DNA from: Verrucomicrobiota bacterium
Lineage (GTDB): Bacteria; Verrucomicrobiota; Verrucomicrobiia; Chthoniobacterales; JAFAMB01
DNA: 10,294 nucleotides
Assembly (NCBI GenBank): GCA_019242435.1
Contig: JAFAVN010000510.1
Span: 1 to 10,294, forward strand
Direction of reading: 5' to 3'
Position numbers and translations under genes: made by a program. This document shows, piece by piece, positions 1 to 7,320 of the stretch; position 1 is the stretch's first letter, and each line of letters starts with the position of its first letter. The notes below the pieces were generated by a model. The model did no database searches and was not told where the DNA came from. It was given only the letters and a program-made list of their open reading frames with translations.

Positions 1-329
1 AAGTTCTGCGTGCTCTCGCTGAGGTGGGGAGGGTCCACGCTCGCAAAACATGTGTGTTTGCCAGGCTTGGCGGCGATGAGTTTGCGGCGTTGCTGCCAGG
101 AAAGGATCTGGAACACGCATGCTCCATGGCCGAGAATCTGAGAACAGCGATTGAGCAGCAGAATTTTGTATATAAATGGCCTAAAGATCAGGCAATTCCC
201 TTCACGGTCACTATCGGCGTAGCAGAGCGGGCACCCGGCGAGGCTGACGTAACGGATGTCCTCAAACGCGCAGATCAAGCTCTCTATAAGGCGAAGGAGG
301 GCGGTAAGAATCGCGTCGTATGCGGCTAA
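1..329 (+). CDS. Diguanylate cyclase (GGDEF domain), C-terminal part; 5' end outside window
   Basis: The reading frame is open from base 3 and ends at TAA 327-329. It encodes the second half of a GGDEF domain, which condenses two GTP into cyclic di-GMP. The frame enters in the helix before the active site (VLRALAEV), followed by an intact GGDEF motif at bases 69-83 within ARLGGDEFAALLPG. The conserved C-terminal block is also present: TVTIGVA, then RADQALYKAKEGGKNRV. The GTG at 24 is inside the conserved fold and is not the true start. The allosteric inhibitory site, normally RxxD five residues before GGDEF, reads RKTC, so the Asp is replaced by Cys and product inhibition is probably weak or absent. 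Sensor or receiver domains upstream are unknown. The next gene, 90 nt downstream on the same strand, is also a cyclic di-GMP protein. Family assignment is secure; full architecture is not visible. Confidence 0.93.
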   Translation, partial: VLRALAEVGRVHARKTCVFARLGGDEFAALLPGKDLEHACSMAENLRTAIEQQNFVYKWPKDQAIPFTVTIGVAERAPGEADVTDVLKRADQALYKAKEGGKNRVVCG

Positions 330-419
330 GCTCAATCGCTCTTTTAGAATAATAGGAGTATTCCGTATCGTCCGGCCAAGCTCCAGACTTTCAATTCCGA
401 ACTGTCCCATCTCTTCCGA

Positions 420-2087
420 ATGAAAGCGCTGATCGTAGTGGACGCCCCTGAGGCCAGCTCGATCCTAACGCAACTTCTGAAGAAGCGCGGGTACGATGTC
501 ACCGCCTGCACAACCGCGGCAGAGGCAAAGGAGCTTTTTTCGCAGACCACCTTTCCACTGGTGCTGTTGGACCTTGATTCGCGGGCTACAGACGGATTTT
601 CGCTCTGCCGATGGATTCGAAGTCGGCCGGCCGGGGACCAGCCGTTGATCATGGCCGGTACCGCCAGCGGTCAGGCCCCTTACTTGCGAATGATTCTCGA
701 AGCCGGAGCCGACGATTACATCCTGAAGCCATACGAGGAAGAGCTAGTGGACATCCGCTTGATCATCGCCAGCCGGCTCCTGAAAAACCGGGAGATCTAT
801 AGGAGTCTGCAAGCAGACTTACTGCGGGAACAAGAACACCTGGACTATTTGGCGGCTCATGATCCCCTGACGCGGCTCCTAAATGGGGCGGCTTTCATGG
901 AACTGCTCCAGAACGCAGTCCGAGCGGCTTACCAGGGGGCGCCCGGCGCACTTCTCTATATTGATCTAGATAGTTTTAAGTTAATCAGTGATTCTTTAGG
1001 GCATAGCGTCGGCGACACTGTCCTCGCCCAAGTGGCTAACCTTTTGCGACTTTGTCTCCGCTATCAGGACGTGCCGGCGCGACTCGAGAGCGACGAATTT
1101 GTAGCTTTGCTCGAGCAAATCCGCTTGTCGGAAGCCAGAATGATTGCGGAACGGATCCGCTCAAAGCTTGAGCAACTCCGCTTTTCAAACGCGGGGACAG
1201 AATTCGCCGTGGCTTCTACCATCGGCCTGGCAACCATTGACGGAACGGTACCCGCGGAAACGGTGATGGCTCGTGCCGACGCTGCCTGCTACGCCGCAAA
1301 AGCCCGCGGCAAGAATCGAGTTGCGACCTATGATCGCAATGACGAGATAATGGCAAAGTTCAGCGACCATGCACCCCGGGCGGCGGAGATTAGAGAGGCT
1401 ATCCGCAGCGACAGTTTCGTAATCTTGTTTCAACCGATTGTCGACGTGCAGACGGCGCTCCCGGTTGCTTACGAAGCGTTAATACGTCTTCCGAAAAATG
1501 GGAAGCTACTTTCGCCCAGCGTCTTCGTGCCTGCAGCAGAGCATTATAACCTGATGCCCGAAATCGATCGTCAGGTTATAACCAAGGCATTGAAGCAATT
1601 GGTCAATAACAACAAGTTGCGCCTCGCTATCAACCTTTCCGGCCAGTCATTCGGAGACTCGTCTTTATCGGATTTTGTCCAGTCCTCTTTCCGAACTGCC
1701 GGCGTGGAACCTGCGCGGGTGACGTTCGAAATTACAGAGACCGCAGTGATCTCGAATTTGGTCGCCGCCAGCAAAATGATGCGGCGACTGCGGGAGAGGG
1801 GTTTTCGCTTCGCCCTGGATGACTTCGGTGCCGGCTTTTCCTCATTCGCTTACTTGAAGAACCTTGCCGCCGACTACCTCAAGATCGACGGGAACTTCGT
1901 CCGTGACGCAGAGACTGGTCGGTCTGATTGGATTTTTGTCGAGATAATCAACGAGGTAGCCCATCGGCTCAAGATGAAGAGTGTGGCAGAATTTGTGGAG
2001 CAGGAGGCCACACTGGCGAAGCTCCGGGCGATGGGAGTTGACTTTGCCCAGGGTTATCTCTTCGGCGCGCCCGTCCCTCCGCCTTGA
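420..2087 (+). CDS. REC-GGDEF-EAL response regulator; degenerate GGDEF, probable c-di-GMP phosphodiesterase
   Basis: 555-aa soluble protein with three domains. REC is at about 1-120: phosphoacceptor D51 in LVLLDLD, D58-G59 seven residues on, and K103 in ILKP; the usual acidic pair after strand 1 is reduced to D8. GGDEF is at about 145-305: the motif reads ESDEF (223-227), so both glycines are lost and cyclase activity is unlikely, yet the inhibitory RxxD (R214-D217) is intact with correct spacing. EAL is at about 320-555: the expected catalytic and metal ligands are all visible, namely E352 in YEALIRL, N405, E437, the D467-D468 pair in DDFGAG, K488 in LKID, E524 and Q544. I infer cyclic di-GMP hydrolysis to pGpG, possibly tuned by c-di-GMP or GTP binding to the dead GGDEF domain and by phosphorylation. 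The ATG at 420 fits the first REC strand (MKALIVVD). No good ribosome site precedes it; an AGGAG at 354-358 is too distant. It may be cotranscribed with the preceding cyclase. The partner kinase is unknown. Confidence 0.93.
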   Translation: MKALIVVDAPEASSILTQLLKKRGYDVTACTTAAEAKELFSQTTFPLVLLDLDSRATDGFSLCRWIRSRPAGDQPLIMAGTASGQAPYLRMILEAGADDYILKPYEEELVDIRLIIASRLLKNREIYRSLQADLLREQEHLDYLAAHDPLTRLLNGAAFMELLQNAVRAAYQGAPGALLYIDLDSFKLISDSLGHSVGDTVLAQVANLLRLCLRYQDVPARLESDEFVALLEQIRLSEARMIAERIRSKLEQLRFSNAGTEFAVASTIGLATIDGTVPAETVMARADAACYAAKARGKNRVATYDRNDEIMAKFSDHAPRAAEIREAIRSDSFVILFQPIVDVQTALPVAYEALIRLPKNGKLLSPSVFVPAAEHYNLMPEIDRQVITKALKQLVNNNKLRLAINLSGQSFGDSSLSDFVQSSFRTAGVEPARVTFEITETAVISNLVAASKMMRRLRERGFRFALDDFGAGFSSFAYLKNLAADYLKIDGNFVRDAETGRSDWIFVEIINEVAHRLKMKSVAEFVEQEATLAKLRAMGVDFAQGYLFGAPVPPP

Positions 2088-2188
2088 GTGCGATCGGCAT
2101 CGGTCTAGACATCACGGAACTTGGTGTTGGGCCACAATTTTGGCGGCGTCGGCACAGCTTAGCTCCGGAAATCATCTTAGATCCATCT

Positions 2189-2202
2189 CCCTCGAAAGAG
2201 GG
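2189..2202. promoter_or_regulatory. CCCTC-GAAA-GAGGG dyad upstream of the response-regulator operon
   Basis: Perfect 5-bp inverted repeat with a 4-nt spacer, extendable to 6 bp (TCCCTC/GAGGGA, 2188-2203). It lies 102 nt after the EAL gene stop and 140 nt before the regulator start. No T-run follows, so it does not look like an intrinsic terminator. As RNA it would form a GNRA (GAAA) tetraloop hairpin; as DNA it could be a regulator site. The same CCCTC-N4-GAGGG layout recurs at 7350-7363 upstream of the propeller kinase, which favours a protein-binding role. This is inference. Confidence 0.4.
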
Positions 2203-2204
2203 AT

Positions 2205-2234
2205 GTTACAAGCCGGTAATACATTCGATATTAT
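2205..2234 (+). promoter_or_regulatory. Possible sigma70-like promoter for the regulator/kinase operon
   Basis: GTTACA (2205-2210, 4 of 6 matches to TTGACA) and TATTAT (2229-2234, 5 of 6 matches to TATAAT) are separated by 18 nt. The start of transcription would fall near 2241, giving a leader of about 100 nt. The spacer holds the word GGTAATACA (2215-2223), also found at 7338-7346, and an imperfect TTAC-N6-GTAA dyad (2206-2219), so a regulator could act here. The evidence is consensus matching only, and promoter consensus in this lineage is uncertain. Confidence 0.25.
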
Positions 2235-2318
2235 TAAAGGCTGGCGGCTGGTGGCGATAACCGCGTCCGGATGTCAGGAGCGCCATCACTCAAATTGACA
2301 CGGAGGTTGAGAAAACGA

Positions 2319-2342
2319 ATGGGCCAGCCAAAACCGAGATAG
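2319..2342 (+). CDS. Candidate 7-codon leader ORF abutting the response regulator
   Basis: ATG at 2319 opens a 7-codon frame (MGQPKPR) whose TAG stop (2340-2342) directly touches the regulator's ATG at 2343, in the same frame. A GGAGG at 2302-2306, the best Shine-Dalgarno match in this gap, lies 12 nt before the leader ATG, whereas the regulator's own ATG has only a poor GAGA nearby. Translation of the regulator could therefore depend on termination and reinitiation after this mini-ORF. An eroded original start is an alternative: one base change in the TAG would extend the regulator by 8 residues. Nothing proves translation. Confidence 0.3.
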   Translation: MGQPKPR

Positions 2343-2987
2343 ATGGAAGAAACTGACAAACGAAAAGTAAAGATCCGTATCATGCTGGCGGACGACCATT
2401 TGATCGTTCGCGAAGGCTTGGTGACAGTGCTGGGCGAAGAACCGGATTTTGAGTTTGTGGGGTTCGCCGAAGATGGGGAACAGGCGTGCGAAGAATACGC
2501 CAGGTTGCGGCCGGACGTTTTACTACTTGACCTGCGCATGCCGAAGCGGGACGGACTGCAAGTTGCACGTGAACTCGTGAGTAAATTCCAGGCGAGAGTG
2601 ATCATCCTCACCACGTTTGACAATGAGGAAGACCTCAAACAGAGCCTGAAAGCGGGCGCAAAAGGTTACCTGCTTAAGGAAGCGGAGAAAGAGGAGATCG
2701 CAGATGCGATCCGTACCGTATCGCAGGGTGCGAGCTACTTACCGGCGAAACTAGGCGGAAAACTAGCGACTTTTGCTTTTCGATCTGAGCTGACAGAGCG
2801 GGAACTGGATGTGTTACGCCTGATGTGTGAAGGAAAATCGAACAAAGAGATCGGCTCGAAACTCTTCATTACGGAGGGAACGGTCAAGACCCACGTTAAG
2901 AGTATCTTTTATAAACTGGATGTGATCAGTCGATCAGAGGCGGTATCGACGGCCATACGAAAGGGTCTGGTGCGCGGTCATGATTGA
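2343..2987 (+). CDS. NarL/LuxR-family two-component response regulator
   Basis: 214-aa DNA-binding regulator of standard length. The REC domain (about 10-128) has the acidic pair D17-D18, phosphoacceptor D63 in LLLDLRMP, switch T90 and K112 in YLLKEA, all intact. The LuxR-type helix-turn-helix (about 147-210) shows the family pattern: LTERELDVLRLMCEGKSNKE, then ITEGTVKTHVKSIFYKL. It is expected to bind DNA as a phosphorylation-driven dimer. The start at 2343 follows an in-frame stop, so no longer form exists. The last 8 nt overlap the histidine kinase start (ATGATTGA), a translational-coupling arrangement that identifies that kinase as the primary partner. The propeller kinase converging on this pair is also of the type that phosphorylates LuxR-family regulators. 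Dyads in its own upstream region and upstream of the propeller kinase are candidate targets (inference). Regulated genes are not known. Confidence 0.95.
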   Translation: MEETDKRKVKIRIMLADDHLIVREGLVTVLGEEPDFEFVGFAEDGEQACEEYARLRPDVLLLDLRMPKRDGLQVARELVSKFQARVIILTTFDNEEDLKQSLKAGAKGYLLKEAEKEEIADAIRTVSQGASYLPAKLGGKLATFAFRSELTERELDVLRLMCEGKSNKEIGSKLFITEGTVKTHVKSIFYKLDVISRSEAVSTAIRKGLVRGHD

Positions 2988-4173
2988 TCAAGATGAGGCG
3001 ACCGAGCTTGCCACAGCTAATGATGCTTTAAGACGGTCCCTGGCCAGCCTGACCAATGCCGAAGATTTGTGGTCGTTTGTGATTGGCACGCTAACGGAAT
3101 CGGCCCAGGCTATCGCAGCCTCATCAGCCGCCATTTTTCTGTTCGATGAGCGCTCGAGTCATTTGCGAACAGCAATCGTGTTGGAGGATGGTCGCCCGGT
3201 TGATTTTTTCAAAGAAGATCGATTTACCGAGTTGCGCGAACCATTTGAAGTGGGGCATTCGATCGTCTGGCAGGAGTTGGTAACCAGCAAAAACTATCAA
3301 TGGCGTGATTTGACCGACGATTCTAAGCTCTCTTTTAAATGGCTCATTCCCTGGTATCGGCGCTTGGGTTTGACGGGAGGGCTGGCGGTGCCCTTGATTT
3401 TTAATGCGCGGCCGATTGGTCTTGCTGTATATGGTTGTCGGAACTCCGAACCTCCTCCTCGCAGCCGGCTTGAATTGCTCAAGAATCTGATTCATGAGGC
3501 GGCTGTGGCCATTCAGGTATTGAGGATCAATCACCGGGCTCGGGATGCCGAGATCGCGCACAAGGAGGTGAGGGCGGCCGGAGAAGTACACGAAAGCGTG
3601 GCGCAATCCTTGGCTGCTATCTCCATGCATTTGGCCGGGGCACAGTCTTGTCTGGAGTCAAACCCGGCAAAAGCTTCCAGGGCAATTGGTAAGGCCCGGG
3701 AGTTGGCGAGACTCGGGATTGAACTTGTTCGGCGCACGACCCTGGTACTCCGGGCTGCCCCCTCAGGCGAAAATGGAACATCGCAAAGGCTAGTCGATTT
3801 CATTCGTGACGCCGGCAGAGAAAGTGGTTTAGTTTGCGATTTTCGGGAAATTGGCCAAGTCCCGCAAACTATAGGAGCAGAGACCGAAAAGGGATTGTTG
3901 CAAATATCGCGAGAGGCGGTCAACAACGCCTTGCAGCACGGCAGGCCTCAGAGGTTGGAAGCAGTTCTGACTTGGTATGCCGATCGGGTGAAACTTGAGA
4001 TTGCGGATGACGGCGTCGGCTTTGACCTGAACACTTCTGAACAGCATGGTGAAGGGTACGGCATTAAAGGAATGCGGGAATGTGCCGCCATCCGCGGCGG
4101 CACATTGGATATTGTTAGTCGCAGCGGACACGGCACTCGCGTCTCTGTGACTCTTCCAATTTTAAACGTTTAG
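2980..4173 (+). CDS. Soluble GAF-domain sensor histidine kinase (HisKA_3 type)
   Basis: 397-aa kinase with no signal peptide or convincing membrane segment, so it should sense a cytoplasmic signal. A GAF-like domain occupies about 25-182 (AAIFLFDE near 50-57, then GGLAVPLIFNARPIGLAVYG near 133-152). A HisKA_3-like dimerisation/phosphotransfer helix follows, with phosphoacceptor H204 in GEVHESVAQSL; the residue after His is Glu instead of the usual Asp. The HATPase_c domain (about 300-395) has the N box REAVNNALQHG (N316), the DDGVGFD box (D343-D344) and a glycine-rich GYGIKGM lid. The ATG overlaps the end of the response regulator gene by 8 nt, so the two form an operon and almost certainly a cognate pair. 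The GAF ligand cannot be named: haem, a small metabolite and redox state are all possible. Its stop lies 2 nt from the stop of the opposing gene, with no terminator visible between them. Confidence 0.93.
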   Translation: MIDQDEATELATANDALRRSLASLTNAEDLWSFVIGTLTESAQAIAASSAAIFLFDERSSHLRTAIVLEDGRPVDFFKEDRFTELREPFEVGHSIVWQELVTSKNYQWRDLTDDSKLSFKWLIPWYRRLGLTGGLAVPLIFNARPIGLAVYGCRNSEPPPRSRLELLKNLIHEAAVAIQVLRINHRARDAEIAHKEVRAAGEVHESVAQSLAAISMHLAGAQSCLESNPAKASRAIGKARELARLGIELVRRTTLVLRAAPSGENGTSQRLVDFIRDAGRESGLVCDFREIGQVPQTIGAETEKGLLQISREAVNNALQHGRPQRLEAVLTWYADRVKLEIADDGVGFDLNTSEQHGEGYGIKGMRECAAIRGGTLDIVSRSGHGTRVSVTLPILNV

Positions 4174-4175
4174 CC

Positions 4176-7100
4176 TCAATTTCTCACAGCTTGCCCCGGC
4201 AGAATGGCTTTAAACCATCTCCAGAATTGAGGGGGGCTCGGGACCGTTACCTGAATCGTTGTCCCGCGGTTAGCGCTACTATCAATTTGAATCTGGCCGC
4301 CGAGTTGTCGGACTCGTTCCTGAACACCTAACAAACCGAGGCCTCCACCCATCCAGGTATCGTCGGGGGCCGATTTGCGATAAGCAGAGTGGTAATCAAA
4401 CCCAATTCCATCATCGCAAAGCCGAAGCTGAATTTCACTTGGCGAGTAGCAGAGCTCAATCTCGAACCGCTTTGCCTGGGCGTATTTCAATGTGTTAGCA
4501 AGTGATTCCTGGGTAATTCTCAGCAGAGCTTCTTCCCACCTGCGGCTGGTGGAATAAGGAGCTCCCGAAACTTTGAGTTCCGTCCGCAGACCGGAACCGT
4601 TGGCGGCTTCGTGCACGGCTTTTTGCAGCGCGGCTGCCAGGCAACAATCAGAGTCAAATACCTCCGATCGCAATGCGCGCACGGCGCGACGGGTATCCCG
4701 GAGATTTTCCCGAGCGATGTTGGACGCTTGATCTAAATTCGCAAACAATGCGTCGAAGCGTCTTTTTTTAAGGATATTCTTCGCTCTCTCTATCTGCCAT
4801 ATAAGAGCAACCATCCCCCTGGCTGCCGTATCGTGTAATTCCCGGGACATTCTGGTACGCTCGTCAAGGATTTGTCGAAGCCGCCACTTCCAGAGTAACC
4901 AAACAGCAGCCATCGCCGCGCCTGCGCAAAGCGCATAAAACCAGAGTGTCTGGTAAAAATGATGGCGCACTTTGAGCAAAAACGTAGCGGCATTGCTTTC
5001 CGAAAGCCAGACTCCATCATTATTGCAAGCGACGACTTTGAACCGGTAGGTTCGTGGCGCCAGATTTGTGTAGTAGGCCTCTCGCCTGCCGCCGGCATCG
5101 ATCCAATCTCTGTCGAAACCTTCCAGCTTATATCTAAATCGTACTTTTTCCGGTGCGGAGAAGCTCAAGCCGGCATAGTCGATTTCCAAAGAGTGAGTCC
5201 CCGGGCCCAATATCACTCTCTGCCCACCCGGCCGGAGTGGGTGCTCCTCGGTTAAGTCAACAATCAATTTTTCAATTTGAACCGGCGGCGGCAACGCATT
5301 GAACCTGAGATGATTTGGGTCTATCACGGCCAGTCCCGCTGTGGTGGCGAACCAGAGCTTGCCGTCAGATGAACGGCAACCGGCAGGAAACCCTTGTGTA
5401 CATTCAGGAGATCTCATGCCGTCCGCCTTCCCGAACGAATGGCATCGGACAGAAGCATCTCGCCCGTCAAAGAACTCGTTCAACTCATGCTTTGAAACAA
5501 AGAAAATACCACGGGACCCGCTTGACCACAGATTATCGTGATCGTCTTCCAGCAGACAATCGAACTCGGGTCCAAGTATCCGCTGATCTGGCCGGTAAAT
5601 TCTCGATGCCCATCGCCCGTCCTTGTATCGGTAAAGACCATCGTCGGTACCGGCCCACATTGCTCCAGCCGCGTCGGCATAAAAACATAAAACGCTGTTA
5701 GGAAGCCTCTGGGGGGTTTCGCCTAACATTGGTTTGACAGCCGATTTCTGCAGCAGATCGACGGCTTCCGCCTCGCCGATCCAGATCTTCTGATCGTGAT
5801 CCATTGCCAGGGCGTATACTGCCCGATCTCGCATTCCATCCGCCGGAGTATAGGTTTTCAGGGCTATTCCGTTTCGAAAGTGGGAAAGACCCGCCCCGAT
5901 AGTACCGACCCACAGATCTCCTGCCGGACCGCTGCACATTCCGGTTGCCCAAGCCAGACCACCTTGCTCGGTGACGTTCAGATTCGCGATGGTTTCATCC
6001 TGGCCGCCGGCCAATCTGTGCAGCGTGGCATTCCGGAGACCAAACCAAAGGACGCCTCTTGAATCTTCGTGAAGAGAAGTAACCTCTCCTCGTGTACCGC
6101 TCTGAACAGTTTCGATTCTTCCATTATTCAAAGAGGCCAGCCCATTCAATGTGCCTATCCAGATTCGATTCCCCCGCCCGGGAGTCACAGCGGTGATCTG
6201 ATCATTCGGCAGCCCTTCGTTAGTTGTGTAGACGGTAAACTGCACGTCTGACAGCCGTTCCAGTCCGGCACTGGTAGCTAACCAAATGTTGCCTTCGCGG
6301 TCTTCGTAAACAGACTGGATATCCGGAAGCGGGCAACCGTCTTCCTGGGGAAGCGAACTAATGCTGCCGGTGCCGGGATTGATTCGCCACAGACCGCCAC
6401 CCGGGCCGGAAGCCCAGAGCATCCCATGCGAATCGGTCATCAGCGATTGGATAGAATGACGGCCGAGTTCACCGCTAGCCGCCTCAAAACAACCATGATC
6501 GTTTAATCTGGCCAAACCGTTTCCGGTGCCGGCCCAGACGCACTCTTCTCGATCCGTCGTTATACCATAGACTTGATTTCCTGGTAAGCCGTCTCTGTCC
6601 GTGAATTTCTTAATATCACCCGACGTCTTATCAATTTCATAGGCTCCCAACGCCGTGCCAATCCAGAAGGCGCGCGCCGTCTCGCACATCGAGTAAATGT
6701 AGTGCTGCGACAACTCGAGCGATCCAGGATAGCAACTGAACTGACCGTTCTTCAGCCGGAACAAACCATGGCTATCGGTCCCGATCCAGAGTGTGCACTC
6801 ATGATCCAGGAAGAGGGCAGTAAGATAGTCGTTGGGAAGACCGTCCTTACTGTCAAACCGTTGAAACTCGCCAATGGCCGACCGGCGATAGAGCGACCTG
6901 TAAGAACCAATCCAAAGTTCGCCTGCCCGGCCTGGAACCAGACCAAAAACCTTTCCCGGCGGCTCTATCTTGGTCCCGAGTTCTTGGCCGGTCGCAAAGT
7001 TCTTTCCATCGAATCGAATGAGGCCATGATCAAAGGCAAGCCAGATAAAACCGTCCTTCGTCTGGGCGATATTCGACGTGTAATTTTCAGGGAGGCCTTG

Positions 7101-7253
7101 ATCCTCGTCCCAACGAGCCAGTCTGAATTGTCCAAGGGATGCGTGCGGATCCAGAGCAAAACCGCTGGTCGTCAATAAGAGTACGACGGCTGCGATTACC
7201 GGCATTCGCCCGACGTCATCGGGCCGGATAGCTCTCTGCTGAGTAGTCGCCAT
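4176..7253 (-). CDS. Membrane sensor histidine kinase with double beta-propeller (Reg_prop), Y_Y_Y and HisKA_3 domains
   Basis: 1025-aa inner-membrane kinase. A signal peptide ends near residue 34 (VIAAVVLLLTTSGFA); M17 is an alternative start giving a more ordinary signal peptide, and neither Met has a clear ribosome site. About 40-650 carries 14 W-x-(G/A/S) Reg_prop blade motifs (WIGTD, WAGTG, WVGTI and similar), enough for two seven-bladed propellers that would bind a periplasmic ligand. A Y_Y_Y immunoglobulin-like domain (about 680-762; RYKLEGFDRDW, YTNLAPRTYRFKV) links to one membrane helix (about 767-789). The cytoplasmic part has phosphoacceptor H807 in SRELHDTAARG, N box QESLANTLKYA (N920), D box CDDGIGFD and lid GGGLGLLGV. 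It lacks the C-terminal REC and AraC domains of Bacteroides hybrid two-component systems, so it needs a separate regulator, plausibly the LuxR-type one nearby. Such sensors detect polysaccharide fragments in Bacteroides; the ligand here is unknown. It is divergent from the 56-aa gene and convergent with the GAF kinase. Confidence 0.95.
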   Translation of the reverse strand: MATTQQRAIRPDDVGRMPVIAAVVLLLTTSGFALDPHASLGQFRLARWDEDQGLPENYTSNIAQTKDGFIWLAFDHGLIRFDGKNFATGQELGTKIEPPGKVFGLVPGRAGELWIGSYRSLYRRSAIGEFQRFDSKDGLPNDYLTALFLDHECTLWIGTDSHGLFRLKNGQFSCYPGSLELSQHYIYSMCETARAFWIGTALGAYEIDKTSGDIKKFTDRDGLPGNQVYGITTDREECVWAGTGNGLARLNDHGCFEAASGELGRHSIQSLMTDSHGMLWASGPGGGLWRINPGTGSISSLPQEDGCPLPDIQSVYEDREGNIWLATSAGLERLSDVQFTVYTTNEGLPNDQITAVTPGRGNRIWIGTLNGLASLNNGRIETVQSGTRGEVTSLHEDSRGVLWFGLRNATLHRLAGGQDETIANLNVTEQGGLAWATGMCSGPAGDLWVGTIGAGLSHFRNGIALKTYTPADGMRDRAVYALAMDHDQKIWIGEAEAVDLLQKSAVKPMLGETPQRLPNSVLCFYADAAGAMWAGTDDGLYRYKDGRWASRIYRPDQRILGPEFDCLLEDDHDNLWSSGSRGIFFVSKHELNEFFDGRDASVRCHSFGKADGMRSPECTQGFPAGCRSSDGKLWFATTAGLAVIDPNHLRFNALPPPVQIEKLIVDLTEEHPLRPGGQRVILGPGTHSLEIDYAGLSFSAPEKVRFRYKLEGFDRDWIDAGGRREAYYTNLAPRTYRFKVVACNNDGVWLSESNAATFLLKVRHHFYQTLWFYALCAGAAMAAVWLLWKWRLRQILDERTRMSRELHDTAARGMVALIWQIERAKNILKKRRFDALFANLDQASNIARENLRDTRRAVRALRSEVFDSDCCLAAALQKAVHEAANGSGLRTELKVSGAPYSTSRRWEEALLRITQESLANTLKYAQAKRFEIELCYSPSEIQLRLCDDGIGFDYHSAYRKSAPDDTWMGGGLGLLGVQERVRQLGGQIQIDSSANRGTTIQVTVPSPPQFWRWFKAILPGQAVRN

Positions 7254-7320
7254 TCGAACGAATTGAAACGAAGCGATGATTTCTGCGATGTCGATTCACT
7301 GAAGTTCTTGCTTAAATCTT

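Noticed and set aside
330..419. Possible upstream start of the REC-GGDEF-EAL gene near AGGAG at 354-358
   Set aside because: The frame is open back to 348, but no ATG, GTG or TTG lies at a suitable distance, and ATG 420 aligns with the first REC strand.
1981..2298. 105-codon plus-strand ORF overlapping the end of the EAL gene
   Set aside because: A third of it lies out of frame in conserved EAL sequence, its product has no recognisable pattern, and the rest covers a gap with dyads and a possible promoter.
2295..2300. Exact TTGACA (-35 consensus) just before the response regulator
   Set aside because: The sequence 16-18 nt downstream (around 2317-2324, ACGAATGGG) has no -10 resemblance, and a start there would remove the SD of the mini-ORF.
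2234..2638. 134-codon minus-strand ORF across the regulator start
   Set aside because: Its Ser/Arg-rich composition is typical of antisense translation of a REC domain; the plus-strand frame has all expected REC residues.
3124..3630. 168-codon minus-strand ORF inside the GAF kinase
   Set aside because: It is antisense to a well-conserved kinase; the product is low in hydrophobic pattern and resembles no family. It is a shadow frame.
5315..5701. 128-codon plus-strand ORF inside the propeller kinase
   Set aside because: It is antisense to Reg_prop repeats and has no domain pattern; the minus-strand frame is clearly coding.
6702..7178. 158-codon plus-strand ORF inside the propeller kinase
   Set aside because: It opposes regularly spaced WIGT-type blade motifs and has no features of its own.
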